Shown here piece after piece: positions 13,601-27,800 of a DNA stretch of 64,000 bases. The stretch's first letter is position 1, and the number at the start of each line of letters is the position of its first letter. This DNA comes from Odontesthes bonariensis (lineage: Eukaryota; Chordata; Actinopteri; Atheriniformes; Atherinopsidae), in NCBI RefSeq assembly GCF_027942865.1, contig NC_134509.1, positions 24,362,697 to 24,426,696 on the forward strand, read 5' to 3'. The position numbers were made by a program, and so were the translations under genes. The notes beneath the pieces are model-generated. The model had not been told where the DNA came from, did not search any database, and was given only the letters and a program-made list of their open reading frames with translations.

Positions 13601-15699
13601 TAAAAAGTATTTTTTTGTATTGCTAAGGCACAAGTGATGAGTGAAAATGGCTACTGTGTATGTAGTATATCTTTAAAATAAAACCCGAGCTGATCTTCAC
13701 AAGCATTGGATCTGTTGCTGTGGTGTGAGACTGCATACGAAGCAGTACTGACAGACAGGTGTTTGTTCTTGCTGATTGTTTCTGTCTAGGTGTGGACACG
13801 CATGTGCACCGTATCTCTAACAGACTGGGCTGGCTCAGGAAACCATCCAAAAATCCAGAAGAAACACGCAAGGCCCTGGAGGAGTGGTTGCCCAGGTAAC
13901 AGAGCGACTGACGCACTTATGTCCCATATGAAGTTACAAACAATGACAAAGAAATACAAAAATATCAGAAATGCCAGGACTAATATAGATGCACTCATCA
14001 CTGACTCCAGTATGGTATGCAAATCTTCACTTTAATAACCATTTAATAGAATATGACAAATATGAATTATATAATTATTAATACGTAATACCTTTATCAA
14101 AGGTATAATATGTACCATTTACTCATTACATTGTCTCAGACCAACGAGACCAGTGTTATTTATTATTTTGTACAGTGTTGTTACATTACCCCAAATGTTT
14201 CCAATGGTGTTAAAACCCAAAGAAATTGGACTTTTATACACATATCACATGAAATTTACCACAGATCCTGCTTAATATGTCTTTATTGTTGAAAAACTAA
14301 CTTTTAAGGTATTTTGATTGTGCCTTTATTTTTTATTTTAATTATATTTAGAACTACCAGAAACTTAATCTTAGGGAAATGTTAATATTCCTTGCAGATG
14401 CATAAAATCAAGCGTTCGCAGTATTTTATCTTAATTTGTGGCAAAAGGATTCACTTAAAAAATTCGAAAGGCCTCCCTGATGCAATACAAAATGTTCTTA
14501 TAATTCTTATGATAATGATAAAATCTGTAATAATAACCTGAACAGCTGCTATCAGGTGAGCTGGATGGAATCATACCAACGTAAAGGGAATATGGAATAT
14601 TTAGTGTATTTCCTACTTTTATCTGGAAGCCTGACAGTGATTGCTCTGTGACTGTTGGATGTGTAAACTAACAAATACTTTATGTTTTCCGCAAAACCTT
14701 GAGAGTTTTCTTGATTGTTAGGACACATTTCTTGAAATGCTTTCCTCCATTTCACAAAACCCTCGACATGAAACCATTGCTTGGCTCGTAAAACATCCAG
14801 ATCAAAATCAAACTTTCCTCTCAAAACCATACAATGTTGTTAAAAACCCAAACTTATGCCCCATAGAAAACTTCCCAAGCATCATGAACACGATATAAGA
14901 TAAAATAAATGCTTACAATTTCACATATTTTATTACCTTATTTTATTATCAATCGATACACGGTATTCGAAAATGTAGATTAAATAAAGTCCAATTAAAA
15001 AGGTAAATATATTAAGCAAAGGATCCTTCTGCTTCACATCCCATTTCTGTCTTGTCTCTTTGCCTTTACCTTCTCTTCTTCCTCGTCTCCATTGTCATCA
15101 TCCTCTTCCTTCATGTCATCATGGATCCAGTGACCTGACCCAAGGCCTTTTTATTTATCTGCTGAAGGTTCTGATTTATGTGTCAACAACTTAAACTGTT
15201 GGTCTTCCTAATTGGATAATTGTGCCCTAACTGGGCTCAAGCTTTGCTAACTTTAGAGAAAACAGTCAGTAAAGTCTGGTAAGTAATAGGAAAAAAAACT
15301 GTAATTGGTGAAAATATGCCGGTTTTGTCTTTTGCCATCTAATATTCTACCCTCAAACAGCCAAAAACTAAATAGATTTTTAGGTTTAAAGTCACTTTAA
15401 ACTTCCTCTCTTGCAGGGAGCTGTGGAGTGAGATCAACTGGTTGCTTGTGGGTTTCGGACAGCAGGTTTGTCTGCCTGTCAACCCCCTCTGCTCCATGTG
15501 TCTGAACCAGTACAGCTGTCCATCCGCCCACAAGAGCTCTCCTGCCAAGAAGCCGAAAGCTCCAAGTCTAGCTTCTGCATTTAAAATAAAAACTGAACCT
15601 GGACAAGAAGCTGCCGTTAAGAAAGAGATGATAAACAAGAAGCCATCGCCCACACCTGCGAGACCAAGAAGGAAGATCAAAACTGAGGTTACCAGTTGA
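10617..15699 (+). CDS. nthl1: Endonuclease III-like protein 1 (bifunctional DNA glycosylase/AP lyase)
   Basis: Removes oxidised pyrimidines and nicks abasic sites in base excision repair, in nucleus and mitochondria. Six coding exons: 10617-10824, 11918-12162, 12246-12416, 12552-12711, 13790-13895, 15417-15699. They join in frame to give 390 residues (human protein 312). The helix-hairpin-helix LPGVGPKMA is at residues 239-247 with the catalytic Lys at 245. The catalytic Asp is 264 in GVDTHVHR. The 4Fe-4S cluster cysteines are C315, C322, C325 and C331 (C-x6-C-x2-C-x5-C). The start was chosen because MNSP aligns with the human MCSP start; the frame stays open upstream to about 10512, so a longer N-terminus is possible. 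Oddities: an extra basic C-terminal tail of about 55 residues after the cluster, and several psi-K-x-E motifs in both tails. Oriented away from tsc2, as in human. Confidence 0.97.
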
Positions 15700-18600
15700 T
15701 TATTGATATCACAAGTTGTTATCTAAGATGTGGGCTGTATGTGTTTACACACAAAAACAAGCATTTACAGAACATACTGTATTACATAAAGCATTAGTGG
15801 GATTTATGATGTTTGTGGTTGTTTTTATCTGTCGGCTCTTTGACGCTAATACTGTTGCACCTTTACCTTCTATATTAAATATTTTTGTACTTGTAGATCT
15901 TTTTTTTATCAAACTAAAGGAAATGTGTCCTGAAACTTGATGTAAAGTTTGAGTTGCTCATTACTGGGAGTTAAAATGTCATTTTAAACAAACAGTAAAC
16001 CCATTTTTTAAGTCATATGTGCTAATAATTATGGAGTGACAGGAGTGCCACAAAAAAAAAAAAATTGAAGCCCAGTAGCTGACAACTGTACTTTCATTTT
16101 TCAGAACAACACACATAGTCGCGAAATGTCGAAAACAAGCGAGAAAAAGCAAAACCAAGAAGAATTGTCATATGTAAATGGTAAAAAAAGCTAAAACTAT
16201 ACAGAAATGACTACAGCAAAGACTATTAAAAACAGCTAAAGCTATTAAGTAGTAGAAAAAGCAAAAGTAAGGTGGAAAAAATACGGAAAAACAAAATTGT
16301 ATGAATTCATTGAATGAAAATTAGTGTGCCATTTAGTTATATGGTTACTCCATCCTTACTTTCAGTGTTAGTTGGGGAATAAACTCCACAGTCTTGATTT
16401 AGTGCTAATTTAACTGTATTACAAAAAAAAACATGTTATTCAGTCCTGGGAAAAAAAACACGTTATCAAGGCTGACAACTCTTTCATTGTTTCAAATTGT
16501 GAACGTGTCCCATCTTTAAATTCTGCACATTATATTTCTAACTTTTGACTGTACTGCAAAGCTAAACCTCATCATAAGTACCACCATTAAAAGTGCCATT
16601 ATCATTATTATTATGTGTGCTCCAGAGCTGCTGGTATCTGCATGGTGGTTGATTGCCATGTTAAACACTTAGATTGAAGCGAGTATTGTTAAGATTATTA
16701 GTTACCCCTGTGTATACTTTACTGGAGTCCTATTTCTTCTGAAAAAAGTCCTCACAGATTCTGACACTAGGCTGAGATTTGTGTACAAGTTTGACACGCA
16801 CATTTAGTTTTTGATTTAGTTGTTTTAGTAATTCAGTTATTCAATGTTGGATATTACAGTATCACTTTGAAGCTTATTTGTCAGTGAATGCTGATTTAAA
16901 AACCAGCTAATGGACTAACTTAGCTGTTGATTCTCGTGTTGTTGTTTTTTTTTTTTGTAATCTAGTAGGGACATTCTTCCATCCAAAGTTTTTCAAAAGT
17001 CTTAAAAAGTCTTAAAAAATATAGTCCTTCTTTTTTCACGTATTACAAATAAGGCACACACCTTTAGTGAATATAAGAAATAAAATACCTCCACATAAAG
17101 CTATATAGTTACTCTAGATGGTATTTCCTTGGCTTCTAGTTCTACAATGAGGAACCTTGGAGTTATTTTTGACCAGAACTTATCATTTGACTCGCATATA
17201 AAACAGGTTTCTAGGACTGCCTTCTTTCATCTTCGTAATATTGTTAAAATCAGGAACATCTTGTCTCAGAGTGATGCAGAAAAACTAGTCCATGCATTTG
17301 TTACTTGTTCTGCCTCCACCTCTGGCACCCTCTATACTTTCATTACCCCCTACCCGAACCAGGGTTTGAATCCCATTCCCGCCTATCTTACCTCTTTTAT
17401 TTCTCCCCCTACCCGAACCAGGGTTTGCATCCCCACCCCGCTGTGACTGGTGTGCAGTTGGTGAGAGGCTGAGGTAGCTTGTGGCTGTAAAAAGATGGTT
17501 GTTGTGGTGTGAGGAGTAGATCTATATAGGGAGTATAGGGAATTACTCACTGAGTCTGGTCCTTTATTTTTTTTATTTATTTTTTTTTCGTTAGCACAGG
17601 TTTCTTGTGTTTACCTTGAATAGGGAAGGCTCAGGTAATCCTGAAACATCCCATAGTTAAGCTGCTATAGGCCTAGACTGCTGGGGGGCCTCATCTGTCA
17701 CACCTTTCCTCACTTTACTCTCTTTATGTATATGTGATATTATTGTGGTCATTAACTCGTCTTTCCCTGTTCCAACAGATATCCTTTGAATGGTGTTACA
17801 GTGCCGCCGCCGCATTATGAATTATGATTATTATTAATTAATTGAATTCCAATTGGCTTGAATTGGACTTACTATCTAAGTGCCTTGGGATGACATTTGT
17901 TGTGTTTGGCGCTATATAAATAAAAGTGAATTGAAAATTGAATTGAATAAAACTCTTAAACCTGGGGGCGTCTCCTCCTCCCTGATCTGATTCTCATCTC
18001 ACACACACACACTTAACCTCGAATGTCCTGAGACTCACTCTTGAAGAGATAAATGCGTTCACACCTGCTGCCACATCACAAACACAAGGAGATGCTATGA
18101 CTTAATGAAACATGAAATCCCCTTTTACGCAGCCGACCTTTCATTGATCTCCAGCGAAGATAAGGCCACACGGCCGGAATAGGAAGATTTCCTTTCTCTG
18201 GTCACAGCCTGTCGGGTTTCAGCGGCACCACCTGGGGTTAGTTTCCGCCTCTCTAGGGGGCATTAAAAGAGTCAATTATCCTGGCATTGGTGACGAGTGC
18301 CTTGGCTGCTCTCTGTGAACTAATGTCATTGATTGAATAACTCGTTTTTATTTGTATTATCTCACAACAGCCTTATGAAGTGGCTGTCATCGTTTTCCGC
18401 GGCTGTGCTGCGTCAAGTGCGCGCTGCGTAGTGGCACCTGTTGTTGACGCCTCCTCACTCACCGGTCAGTCAGGAGGACACACGCCCCGCTGACTTGAAG
18501 AATTAAGTGTTACGTGTGTGCAACAGCTTTCTAATCTCTGATCTCTTGGATTATTCTCCTGATGGACAGGATTTAGCTGCTGTCAATGGTTTTTTACCAC

Positions 18601-18876
18601 TGTTTTACGCTTACTGTGCACCACTTGGCGCGCTCATATTTGCGCCCATCATGATGGATTAGTCACTTCCTTTTGGACTTGTTTTTATTTATTTTCTTGG
18701 AGCTTTTGTGGATCAATAACGGATTTGCATGATGCTAAATGATGATGCTCATTTTGTCACTGAAGCGAGTGGACGTGCGGTGGATTAAGAGCCAGCGACT
18801 TTCCAAAGCTCTTGGACCAAATCTACCAGTTTATTCCCGTGAGACACTTTGACCTGTTTTCGATTTACGCGCTGGG
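15700..18876. other. Intergenic region between nthl1 and nherf2
   Basis: Contains the nthl1 3' UTR (its end cannot be placed), an L2-like LINE remnant at about 17105-17950, and, from about 18400 onward, the presumed nherf2 promoter and 5' UTR. I saw no other gene here. Confidence 0.6.
17105..17950 (+). mobile_element. Decayed L2-like LINE fragment with 3' tail
   Basis: The reading frame at 17129-17310 encodes the end of a LINE reverse transcriptase (MRNLGVIFDQNLSF, AFFHLRNIVKIRN, DAEKLVHAF), typical of fish L2/CR1-clade elements. It breaks off near 17310. After unrelated or decayed sequence, a typical 3' end follows: GTGCCTTGGGATGACA, GGCGCTATATAAATAAA and a TTGAATTGAA-type tail at about 17920-17950. 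It is clearly inactive. Confidence 0.7.
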
Positions 18877-21800
18877 ATGGAGATCGAACTGAGACCCAGG
18901 CTCTGTTTTCTGATCAAAGGAGAGAGAGGATATGGCTTTCACCTGCACGGTGAGCGGAACAGAGGTGGGCAGTTTATCCGCAAAGTGGAGCCCGGATCCT
19001 CGGCTGACCTGGCCGGACTTAAACCGGGAGACCGGGTGGTGGAGGTGAACGGGGAGAATGTGGAGAAAGAAACTCATCATCAAGTGAGTGATTTTACACT
19101 GAATTACAAAAACGGGCCAGGAAAGAAACATAAACTCTCGAGGTTCAAACAATGAGTTCTATTCCTGTTAGACGACTTTTCTCCTTTGCCTGAGGAGGAG
19201 GAGGGGGGACACACTAAATGGGTCAGTCTGAGCCTGTGTAATGGGAATCACTGGGTGTCTTTGTCATAACACAAAAGTATATTTAATATGCTTGCCAGTT
19301 CAGAGAAAGCTGCATACACTAAATGACACCACACTAATTACTTTAATTCATCCTAAGCTCTTCTCTGTTCTCTTTGTCCTCTCTGTAGGTGGTGAACCGA
19401 ATCCGTGAGGTGGCCCACCGCACCAGGCTGCTGGTGGTTGACAGAGAAACGGATGACTATCTGCGCAGCCATGGCCTGGCCTGCACAGAGGACCTGGCCA
19501 TTGAAATGGGAACCCTCTCCCCACGTCCCTCTCCGAGACCCACACCCTGTGCCTCTCCCATACCCAGAGAGAGCTCACACCTGTTCCTGAAACCCAGCCA
19601 TACACACACAGTTCAGTTTCCTGCCGCAGAGTCACCCGCTCGCGTGGCCACACGAGGCAAAGTCAAGACATCCTCAGAGACATCAAGTTCAGCGACAGAC
19701 ACAGAGGTAAGAATGAAAGCGATACTCCGGAGTAGATTCAACCTGGGGTCATTTGAACCGTGATATCCAGCCAAGTAGCCCACCCGCAGTTTTTTCGATA
19801 TTGGCTGAACATCAGCTGAGTTACTGAGTTATCACGAATAGCTTCATACAAGGGTTAATGGATCCTGGTCCGTATCTCCAAAATTACCACACTAAAATCA
19901 CATGCCATGACACCAAACTTCTACAGTAGTACAAATATGGTCTGCACTCACAAAACGATGCATTTGGAAGTTTGAAAATAGTCCAGGAGTTTATTATTAT
20001 CAACACAAGCCTGATAGCTTTTCTGCTGCTAAAGCTGCTTCGACGTCACTTCTGGGAGCTGGGAGCTTCAAAGTAAGATGAGGGTTGATCTACTACTGTA
20101 GACATTTAAAGTTTGTTCTCAGTTTGTACGCAGGGCTTTAGACAGTGAATAACAGCCAGACTTTTATGAAAAGAATTATAAAAGGTGTCGATGGTCCTTT
20201 AAAATCTGAGATGTCCTCCTTACTAAACTTGTTGTGTGTCCATCATGGTCACAAATTTTAAAACTGCTTGAAGCTTTGAGAAAATAGCCTTTGCATGTCT
20301 GCTGGGAAAAAAGAGGGAATCAGGCTTTTAACACAGCAACGTTACATAATTAGGCTCAAGAACAAAATGTCACATTCTCTGTCCACAGAACTCTGGACCT
20401 GACCTTACAGCTACATAAAAAACAAGGCCAGGTACAACCCAAACATTATCATGGCTTTGTTATAGACATAGATATATAGAATACACGCATTTGAATTCCT
20501 AAAAATCAGTCTTTATAATGCAGGAGAAACAACAGTTCCACAAGTGCCCCCCAGACAACAATGTGACGTCTTAATGTCTGCAGAAATAACCCAGAGCTGG
20601 CTCTCACAGATTGTGCTCATTGTTTGGACTCTAAACAAAGTGGACCAGGATCTGTGAGGTTAGCGGCTCACGTCAAACTACCATCTGTTTAGCTGAAGGC
20701 AGAGTAAATAGAGGTTGAATCTTTGCCGCCCTCATGGCTGTGTTTCTCATTTTTTGTTAAAAGGTTCCTTTGAAATGAGATGAAATGCTGGAAGAAAAGT
20801 CCCCGTACAGCACTGTTACATAACCTCCAACAGCAGTTCCAACTATAAGTTTAATTAACATTCTGCAACGAGTGACATTATTTAGCAACGTACTCTGAAT
20901 GGTGAACAGTGTGATTATGTTTGGACAGTAATTCAACAGCTCTGATTAAGGAACCATTATGGCAAGATAATCCCAGATGAATGCCATAAAGGCTGATTTT
21001 CATGCCCTTGATAAGCACACGAAAGGATCACACACTCACACGCAACCGCTCTCCCACCCCTCCACCTCCTCCTGTGAGTGACATTAGCCTCATCAAACAT
21101 GTAAATACAGACGCAACTTCATTGTTGCATGGCGTATATTATGGCAGCAGATGCCCTTATACAGCAGACTGATGTAACCACAGGGTTGGCAGGTATCACA
21201 TCTTCACACGACTCACTTCATATTCTGCTCTCCTTGTGTGTGTCTAACACAATTTAGCAGTAAGCCTAACTCCAGTCGAATGAATATGTGAGTCAGGTTG
21301 TAGCTTCCTTAGCTCCACTTTATTTTGATGAACCACATACACGTTTTAACATGGAGTAAAACTGTAGGACAGAAATAAAATTGCTCCTTTTAGTTTAGCA
21401 TCATTAGAAAAAGTCAAACAAAAAATCAGAATGCCATGTTTACTTTAAACAAACTAATATGAACCCATAGGCATCATATTGTAATCAAACTTCTCCACAA
21501 ATAAAGCTTAAATAAATTATACTCCTGAATATTAAATCAAAACTTACAGACGGTAGTGTCGATGGCATAAACACAAGGCAGATTGCAGTGGATGAACTTC
21601 TTCACATGTGGCTGACTGAAAACTAAAGAAGATTGCACATTTCCTGTTTCATACCCAAGCTGACCTTCAAACTAAAGGTCTGGATAGACTGAGACTAAAT
21701 TAACATTAAACACCTATCTCACAACAAATTAAGGGGCAGAACACTCTCCGCCTGGTATCTGTTAAGATGCCACATATCAATACTCAAACCATAAACTTAT

Positions 21801-24800
21801 AAACCTGTCAGTCCTCATTCTTCAGAAGCATAACAACTTCTGTAACAGGCCTGAGAAACTTTTTGGCAGCTCCATTCTTGATGTCCTTGACCTCAATCCT
21901 GCGGACCTTGCCATCACTGCCTCGGAAAGTGTCTGTTATGAGAGCCATGGGCCAATCATTTCGGCATGTACGATCATCCTTCAGCAAAACAACGTCATCC
22001 TTTTTAATGTTGGGACTTGACCCTTGCCATTTGTGGCGAAGTTGTAGTGTGTGCAGGTATTCACGTTTCCAACGATTCCAGAATTCCTCGGCCAATCTTT
22101 GAACTTGGTGCCACTGTTGCTTATACAGATCCTTCTCAGTGAATATCCCTGGAGGAGGTATAACACTCTGCTTCTGAGTGAGAAGCATTGTTGGAGTAAG
22201 TATCTGTGGAACATCTGATCTGAGGATACAGAAACTAGAGGTCTTGAGTTGATGATGGCTGTTACTTCTGCCATCAGAGTGCACAGGACTTCATGAGACA
22301 AGCTGGAGGAGGGAGTACGCATCAACATTGAGTCTAAGATTCTCCTTGCGATTCCAACCATGCGTTCCCACACACCGCCCATGTGCGAAGAGTGAGGTGG
22401 ATTGAAACGCCACGTGCATCCTTGATTGTTTGTGTACCTCTGGACTTCTGATTCTGTCATCACCTTATGGAACTCCAGCTCTCTGCAAACACCAATGAAA
22501 TTGGTCCCACAGTCTGAGTGTAGCTGTTTGGAAGGACCACGGATTGCAAAGAATCTTCTTAAGGCATTGATGAATGATGAAGTGTCTAAGGAATCAATGA
22601 CTTCTATGTGGACCGCACGTGTGCTCATGCAAGTGAAGAGTACAGCCCAGCGCTTACTCTGAGCCATGCCTCCTCTTGTGCGCCTAGCTGTCACAGTCCA
22701 GGGACCGAAAACATCTAGACCAGTGTAGGTAAAAGGTGGAGTAGTGCTCAGTCGTTCTTGCGGGAGATCTGACATCTTTTGCTTCTCTCTTTTTTTACGG
22801 AGCTTTCGGCAGATGACACATGTATGAAGAACAGCACTTATGCAGCGCTTGCCACCAACTAGCCATATATAAGCAGCTCGAATGGCGCCTGCACTGAATG
22901 TCCGACCTTGATGCTCAACCTGCTCATGATAGTGTCTGATGAACAACGTGGACACATGGTGTTTTCCTAAAAGAATGACTGGATGCTTTTCTTTGTCGCT
23001 TACATCAGCAAGTTTAAGCCTGCCCTTTGAAAGAACATCTAATCCTTCAGGGAAGGAGGCTCGCTGTACAGCAAGAATAATTACTGTTGTGGCTTTCGAC
23101 AACTAATAATAATAATAATAATACATTTTATTTATAACGCACTTTACATTTACAATAAAATCTCATAGTGCTACAGTGGGATAAAATACAAATATTAGGT
23201 TCAAAAGCAGAGACAGTAAAATACATATAAAATACACAAATAAAAGTAGTGAGTCCTTTAAATGCTAAAACGAAATAAATACAGGATAGAGCATTTAAAG
23301 GGAGATCATTAAAAACATTGGGTAAAAAGAAAGGTTTTCAGGCCTTTTCAGACAACTGATCAGTGGTAAAAGGTTTTGGCCACCAGTGCCAACCATTGCA
23401 TCCTGTGGTCCTTCTGTCCTTCTTGAAGGAATGAACTACATGAACAAGTGTTGCAACTGCTCTTCATAAGGACTTCCAGGAAGAGAATTTTGTAAACCTC
23501 TCGGGATCTAGTTGGTTGACCTTCTGGCTTGTGACACAGCTTGTTACTTGTGATCGGATTTCTACATCAGAATCTGGATTGATGAGCTCAAAGGTCTCTT
23601 GCTGCTCAATGGTTGTCCGTGATTTGCATAAGAATGCTGGACCTGTGAGCCAGCTGGTTCCAGTTAGCTTTGAAGCTTGGACTGACCTAGAAGCATGGTC
23701 AGCTGGGTTATGCTCCATAGGCACATACTTCCATTGGTTGGTTCTGTAGACTGCCGGATTCTCTGAACCCTGTTGTGGACATACACATAAAAGCGTTTTG
23801 ACTGATTATGAATATAGCCCAGCACCACTTTACTGTCGCAGTAGAAGGTAACAGCATCAACATGAATGTCAATCTCTTGAACGATGAGTTCGGCCATTTC
23901 TACGGCTAGCACTGCCGCACAGAGTTCTAATCTGGGTATGGTTGGTTCAGTTGGAGGTTGGAGTCTCGCTTTTCCAAAGACAAACCCCACATGTATCTGG
24001 CCGTTTTTATCTGTAGTCTTCAGGTATACTACGGCACCAATAGCTTTGGTCGAGGCATCTGAGAAAACACATAACTCCTTCCGACTGGCATTGGAGCAAG
24101 AAGTAATGGTATAAGCTTGAGGGATGTGAAGATGTTGCAATTCCTGTAGCGACTCTCTCCATGTCTCCCAAACTTCAGATTTGTCTTGAGAGAGTGGGCT
24201 GTCCCAGTTAGTTCCATCCTGGGTGAGCTCCCTCAGCAACAACTTGCCTTGAATGGTCACAGGAGCAACAAAGCCGAGAGGATCGAAAAGACTGTTTATG
24301 GTGGAAAGGACACCATTCCATCCATCCATCCATTATCTTCCGCTTTTCCGGGGATCGGGTTGCGGGGGCAACAGCCTAAGCAGAGAAGCCCAGACGTCCC
24401 TGTCCCCGGCCACTTCCTCCAGCTCTTCTGGGGGGACCCCGAGGCGTTCCCAGGCCAGCCGAGAAACATAGTCTCTCCAACGTGTCCTGGGTCTTCCCTG
24501 GGGCGTCCTCCCAGTGCGACGGGTCCGGAACACCTCACCAGGGAGGCGTCCAGGAGGCATTCTCACCAGATGCCCGAACCACCTCATCTCACTCCTCTCG
24601 ATGCGGAGGAGAAGCGGTTCTACTCCGAGCCCCTCCCGGATGACCGAGCTTCTCACCCTATCTCTAAGGGAGAGCCCAGACACCCTGCGGAAGAAACTCA
24701 TTTCGGCCGCTTGTATTCGCGATCTCGTTCTTTCGGTCACTACCCACAACTCGTGACCATAGGTGAGGGTAGGAACATAGATTGACCGGTAAATCGAGAG

Positions 24801-27800
24801 CTTCGCCTTCTGGCTCAGCTCCTTCTTCACCACGACGGGCCGGTGCAGAGCCCGCATCACTGCAGACGCCGCACCAATCCGCCTGTCAATCTCCTGTTCC
24901 CTTCGTCCCTCACTCGTGAACAAGACCCCGAGATACTTGAACTCCTCCACTTGGGGAAGGATCTCATTCCCGACCCGGAGAGAGCATTCCACCCTTTTCT
25001 GGCTGAGGACCATGGTCTCAGATTTGGAGGTGCTGATTCTCATCCCAGCCGCTTCACACTCGGCTGCGAACCGCTCCAGTGAGAGCTGAAGGTCACGGCC
25101 CGATGACGCCAACAGAACCGCATCGTCCGCAAAAAGCAGAGACCCGATTCTGAGTTCGCCAAAACGGACCCCCTCAATGCCCTGGCTGAGCCTAGAAATT
25201 CTGTCCATAAAAATTATGAACAGAATTGGTGACAAAGGGCAGCCCTGACGGAGTCCAACCCTCACAGGAAACATGTCCAACTTACTGCCGGCAATGAGGA
25301 CCAAACTCTGACACCGGTCATACAGAGACCGAACAGCCCATATCAAGGAGTCCAGAACTCCATACTTTCGGAGCACCCCCCACAAGAGTCCCCGAGGGAC
25401 ACGGTCGAACGCCTTCTCCAAGTCCACAAAACACATGTAGACCGGTTGGGCGAACTCCCATGCACCCTCCAGGATCCTGCCGAGGGTATAGAGCTGGTCC
25501 ACTGTTCCACGGCCAGGACGAAAACCACAATGCACCTCCTAAATCCGAGATTCGACTATCCGGTGGATCCTCCTCTCCAGTACCCCCGAATAGACCTTGC
25601 CAGGGAGGCTGAGGAGTGTGATCCCCCTATAGTTGGAACACACCCTCCGGTCCCCCTTTTTAAAGAGGGGGACCACCACTCCGATCTGCCAGTCTGCCAG
25701 AGGCACTGCCCCCGATGTCCACGCGATGCTGCAGAGGCGTGTCAACCAAGACAGCCCTACAACATCCAGAGCCTTGAGGAACTCAGGACGGACCTCATCC
25801 ACCCCCGGGGCCTTGCCACCGAGGAGTTTTTTAACCACCTCGGCAACCTCAGCCCCAGAAATGGGAGGCCCCACGTCCAAGCTCCCCAACTCTGCTTCCT
25901 CATCGGAAGGACACCACGTCTTGTAAATGGCTTGTCATTGATGGAGACTTGGAAGGGGAATATATCCCTTTTGACATCCCAACTCAATCCGAGGCTTCGC
26001 TGTGTGGGTACTGCGTCTCCATCCAAGTAGAGATCTTTAATGTCCTTAGTATGATCTCCAGCTGGAAAAGCTCTTAAGACTTCAATGCTGTTGGATGCGA
26101 TCTTGTGAAGTCTCAAGTTTGCCTTGGTTTTCTGTAACAAATTGTGGAAACAAGACCGTCATCTACATAGAATTCCTGCTCTATGAAGTGTCTGGTGTCT
26201 GACCCGTACTGCTGCTCTCCCTTCATTGCTGCTCTCCTGAGACAATATGTCGCCACAGCTGGAGAAGGCAAATACGTGAACAAATACGTGAACTCTCATC
26301 CTGTACTCAATAATGTCCTTACTGGGGTCATTATCTCTGTACCAGAGGAAGCGTAAGTAGTTCCGGTGATCTTCTCTTACAACAAAACAATGAATCATCT
26401 ATTCGATGTCGGCCATGACTGCTACTCGCTCTCTTCTGAAACGAATGAGAACTCCCAAAAGACTGTTATTCATGTCTGGTCCGCTGAGTAGCACGTTGTT
26501 TAGGGAGATGCCATTGTATTGAGCACTTGAGTCAAAGACAACCCTGATTTGGTCAGGTTTTCTCGGATGATAGACCCCAAACATCGGTAAGTACCAGCAC
26601 TCTTTTCCTTTTGGTAATGGGGATGCTGGCTCCGCGTGATTGTTGTCAAATATCTTTTGCATAAAGGCAATAAACTGGTCTTTCATTTTTGGCTTACGCT
26701 CCAATGTGCGCTGTAGTGAAGAGAGGCGGTTCATTGCTTGCTCACGATTGTTAGGCAAAGGCGGCCTGGGGGACTTGAATGGAAGTGGAGCCACCCAACT
26801 ATTGGACTCGTCCTGGAAAACCTCATTGTCCATTATTTGCAGAAACTGTTTGTCTTCCATGGAGAAGGCACGCTTATCATCATCTGCTGTTCTCTTAAAG
26901 ACTGTAAGGCCGAGTGAGTCGTTATCCACCACAGCACTATGGTAACCATGAGATAGTCCATTGACTGGAATGAAGTTGACCGTTTGCTTGAGATGGACAT
27001 GGTTTTCACAGGGTCTGAAAAGCGAAGGTCTTCCATCTTCTAGTATGTTTGTCTTAAAGTTGTGAACAATTGGCTTATGGACCTTTCCCAAGCACACATC
27101 ACCCACTACCACCCATCCAAGGTCAAGCTTTTGTGCAAAAGGAGTATCGCCGGGACTATTGATCTGATGTCTCACCTTGTGAATCCGGAGAATGTCCCTA
27201 CCAAGCAGGAGAAGAATCTGTGCATCATTGTCCAGTGGCGGAATTTCACTGACAAGGCTCTTTAGGTGTGGATGATGAAAGGCAGCCTCTGGCGTTGGTA
27301 TTTCATCACGATTATCTGGTAAATCATCACATTCAATCAGCGTTGGGAGTGGAAAACTGATTCCATCATTCACTGCCTCAATTTGGTAGCCATTTGCTCT
27401 CCTGCCAGAGGTTGATGCTAAGCCAACACAAGTCTTCAGGGTGTAGGGGTATGAGCCTGCTTTGATTTTAAATAAGTTGAAAAACCATGACCTGGGCAGA
27501 GATTTGTTGCTCTGGTCATCAATCATAGCATACATTTTGATAGCTCGTTGTGGGTGCTCTTTTGGGTAGACCTTGACTAGACATATCTTTGAACAGGATT
27601 TTGAGTTGAAGCGGTCTCCACAAACTTCAGTGCACAGAGGACTTACGACTGATCCTGGTGTAGTGTCCTCCTTCTCAGACTCCCCGCCGTCATCTATCAC
27701 AGGACTTGAAGGACCATTGTGGTGAACCAGGGTGAAGAGCTGTGATGTGCTTGTCAGTGTTGCATTCATCACATTTCAGTGTAACTTTGCAGTCACGGGC

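Noticed and set aside
24186-26030. Long plus-strand open frames (up to 199 codons)
   Set aside because: They are the antisense shadow of the LINE reverse transcriptase, which itself explains the sequence.
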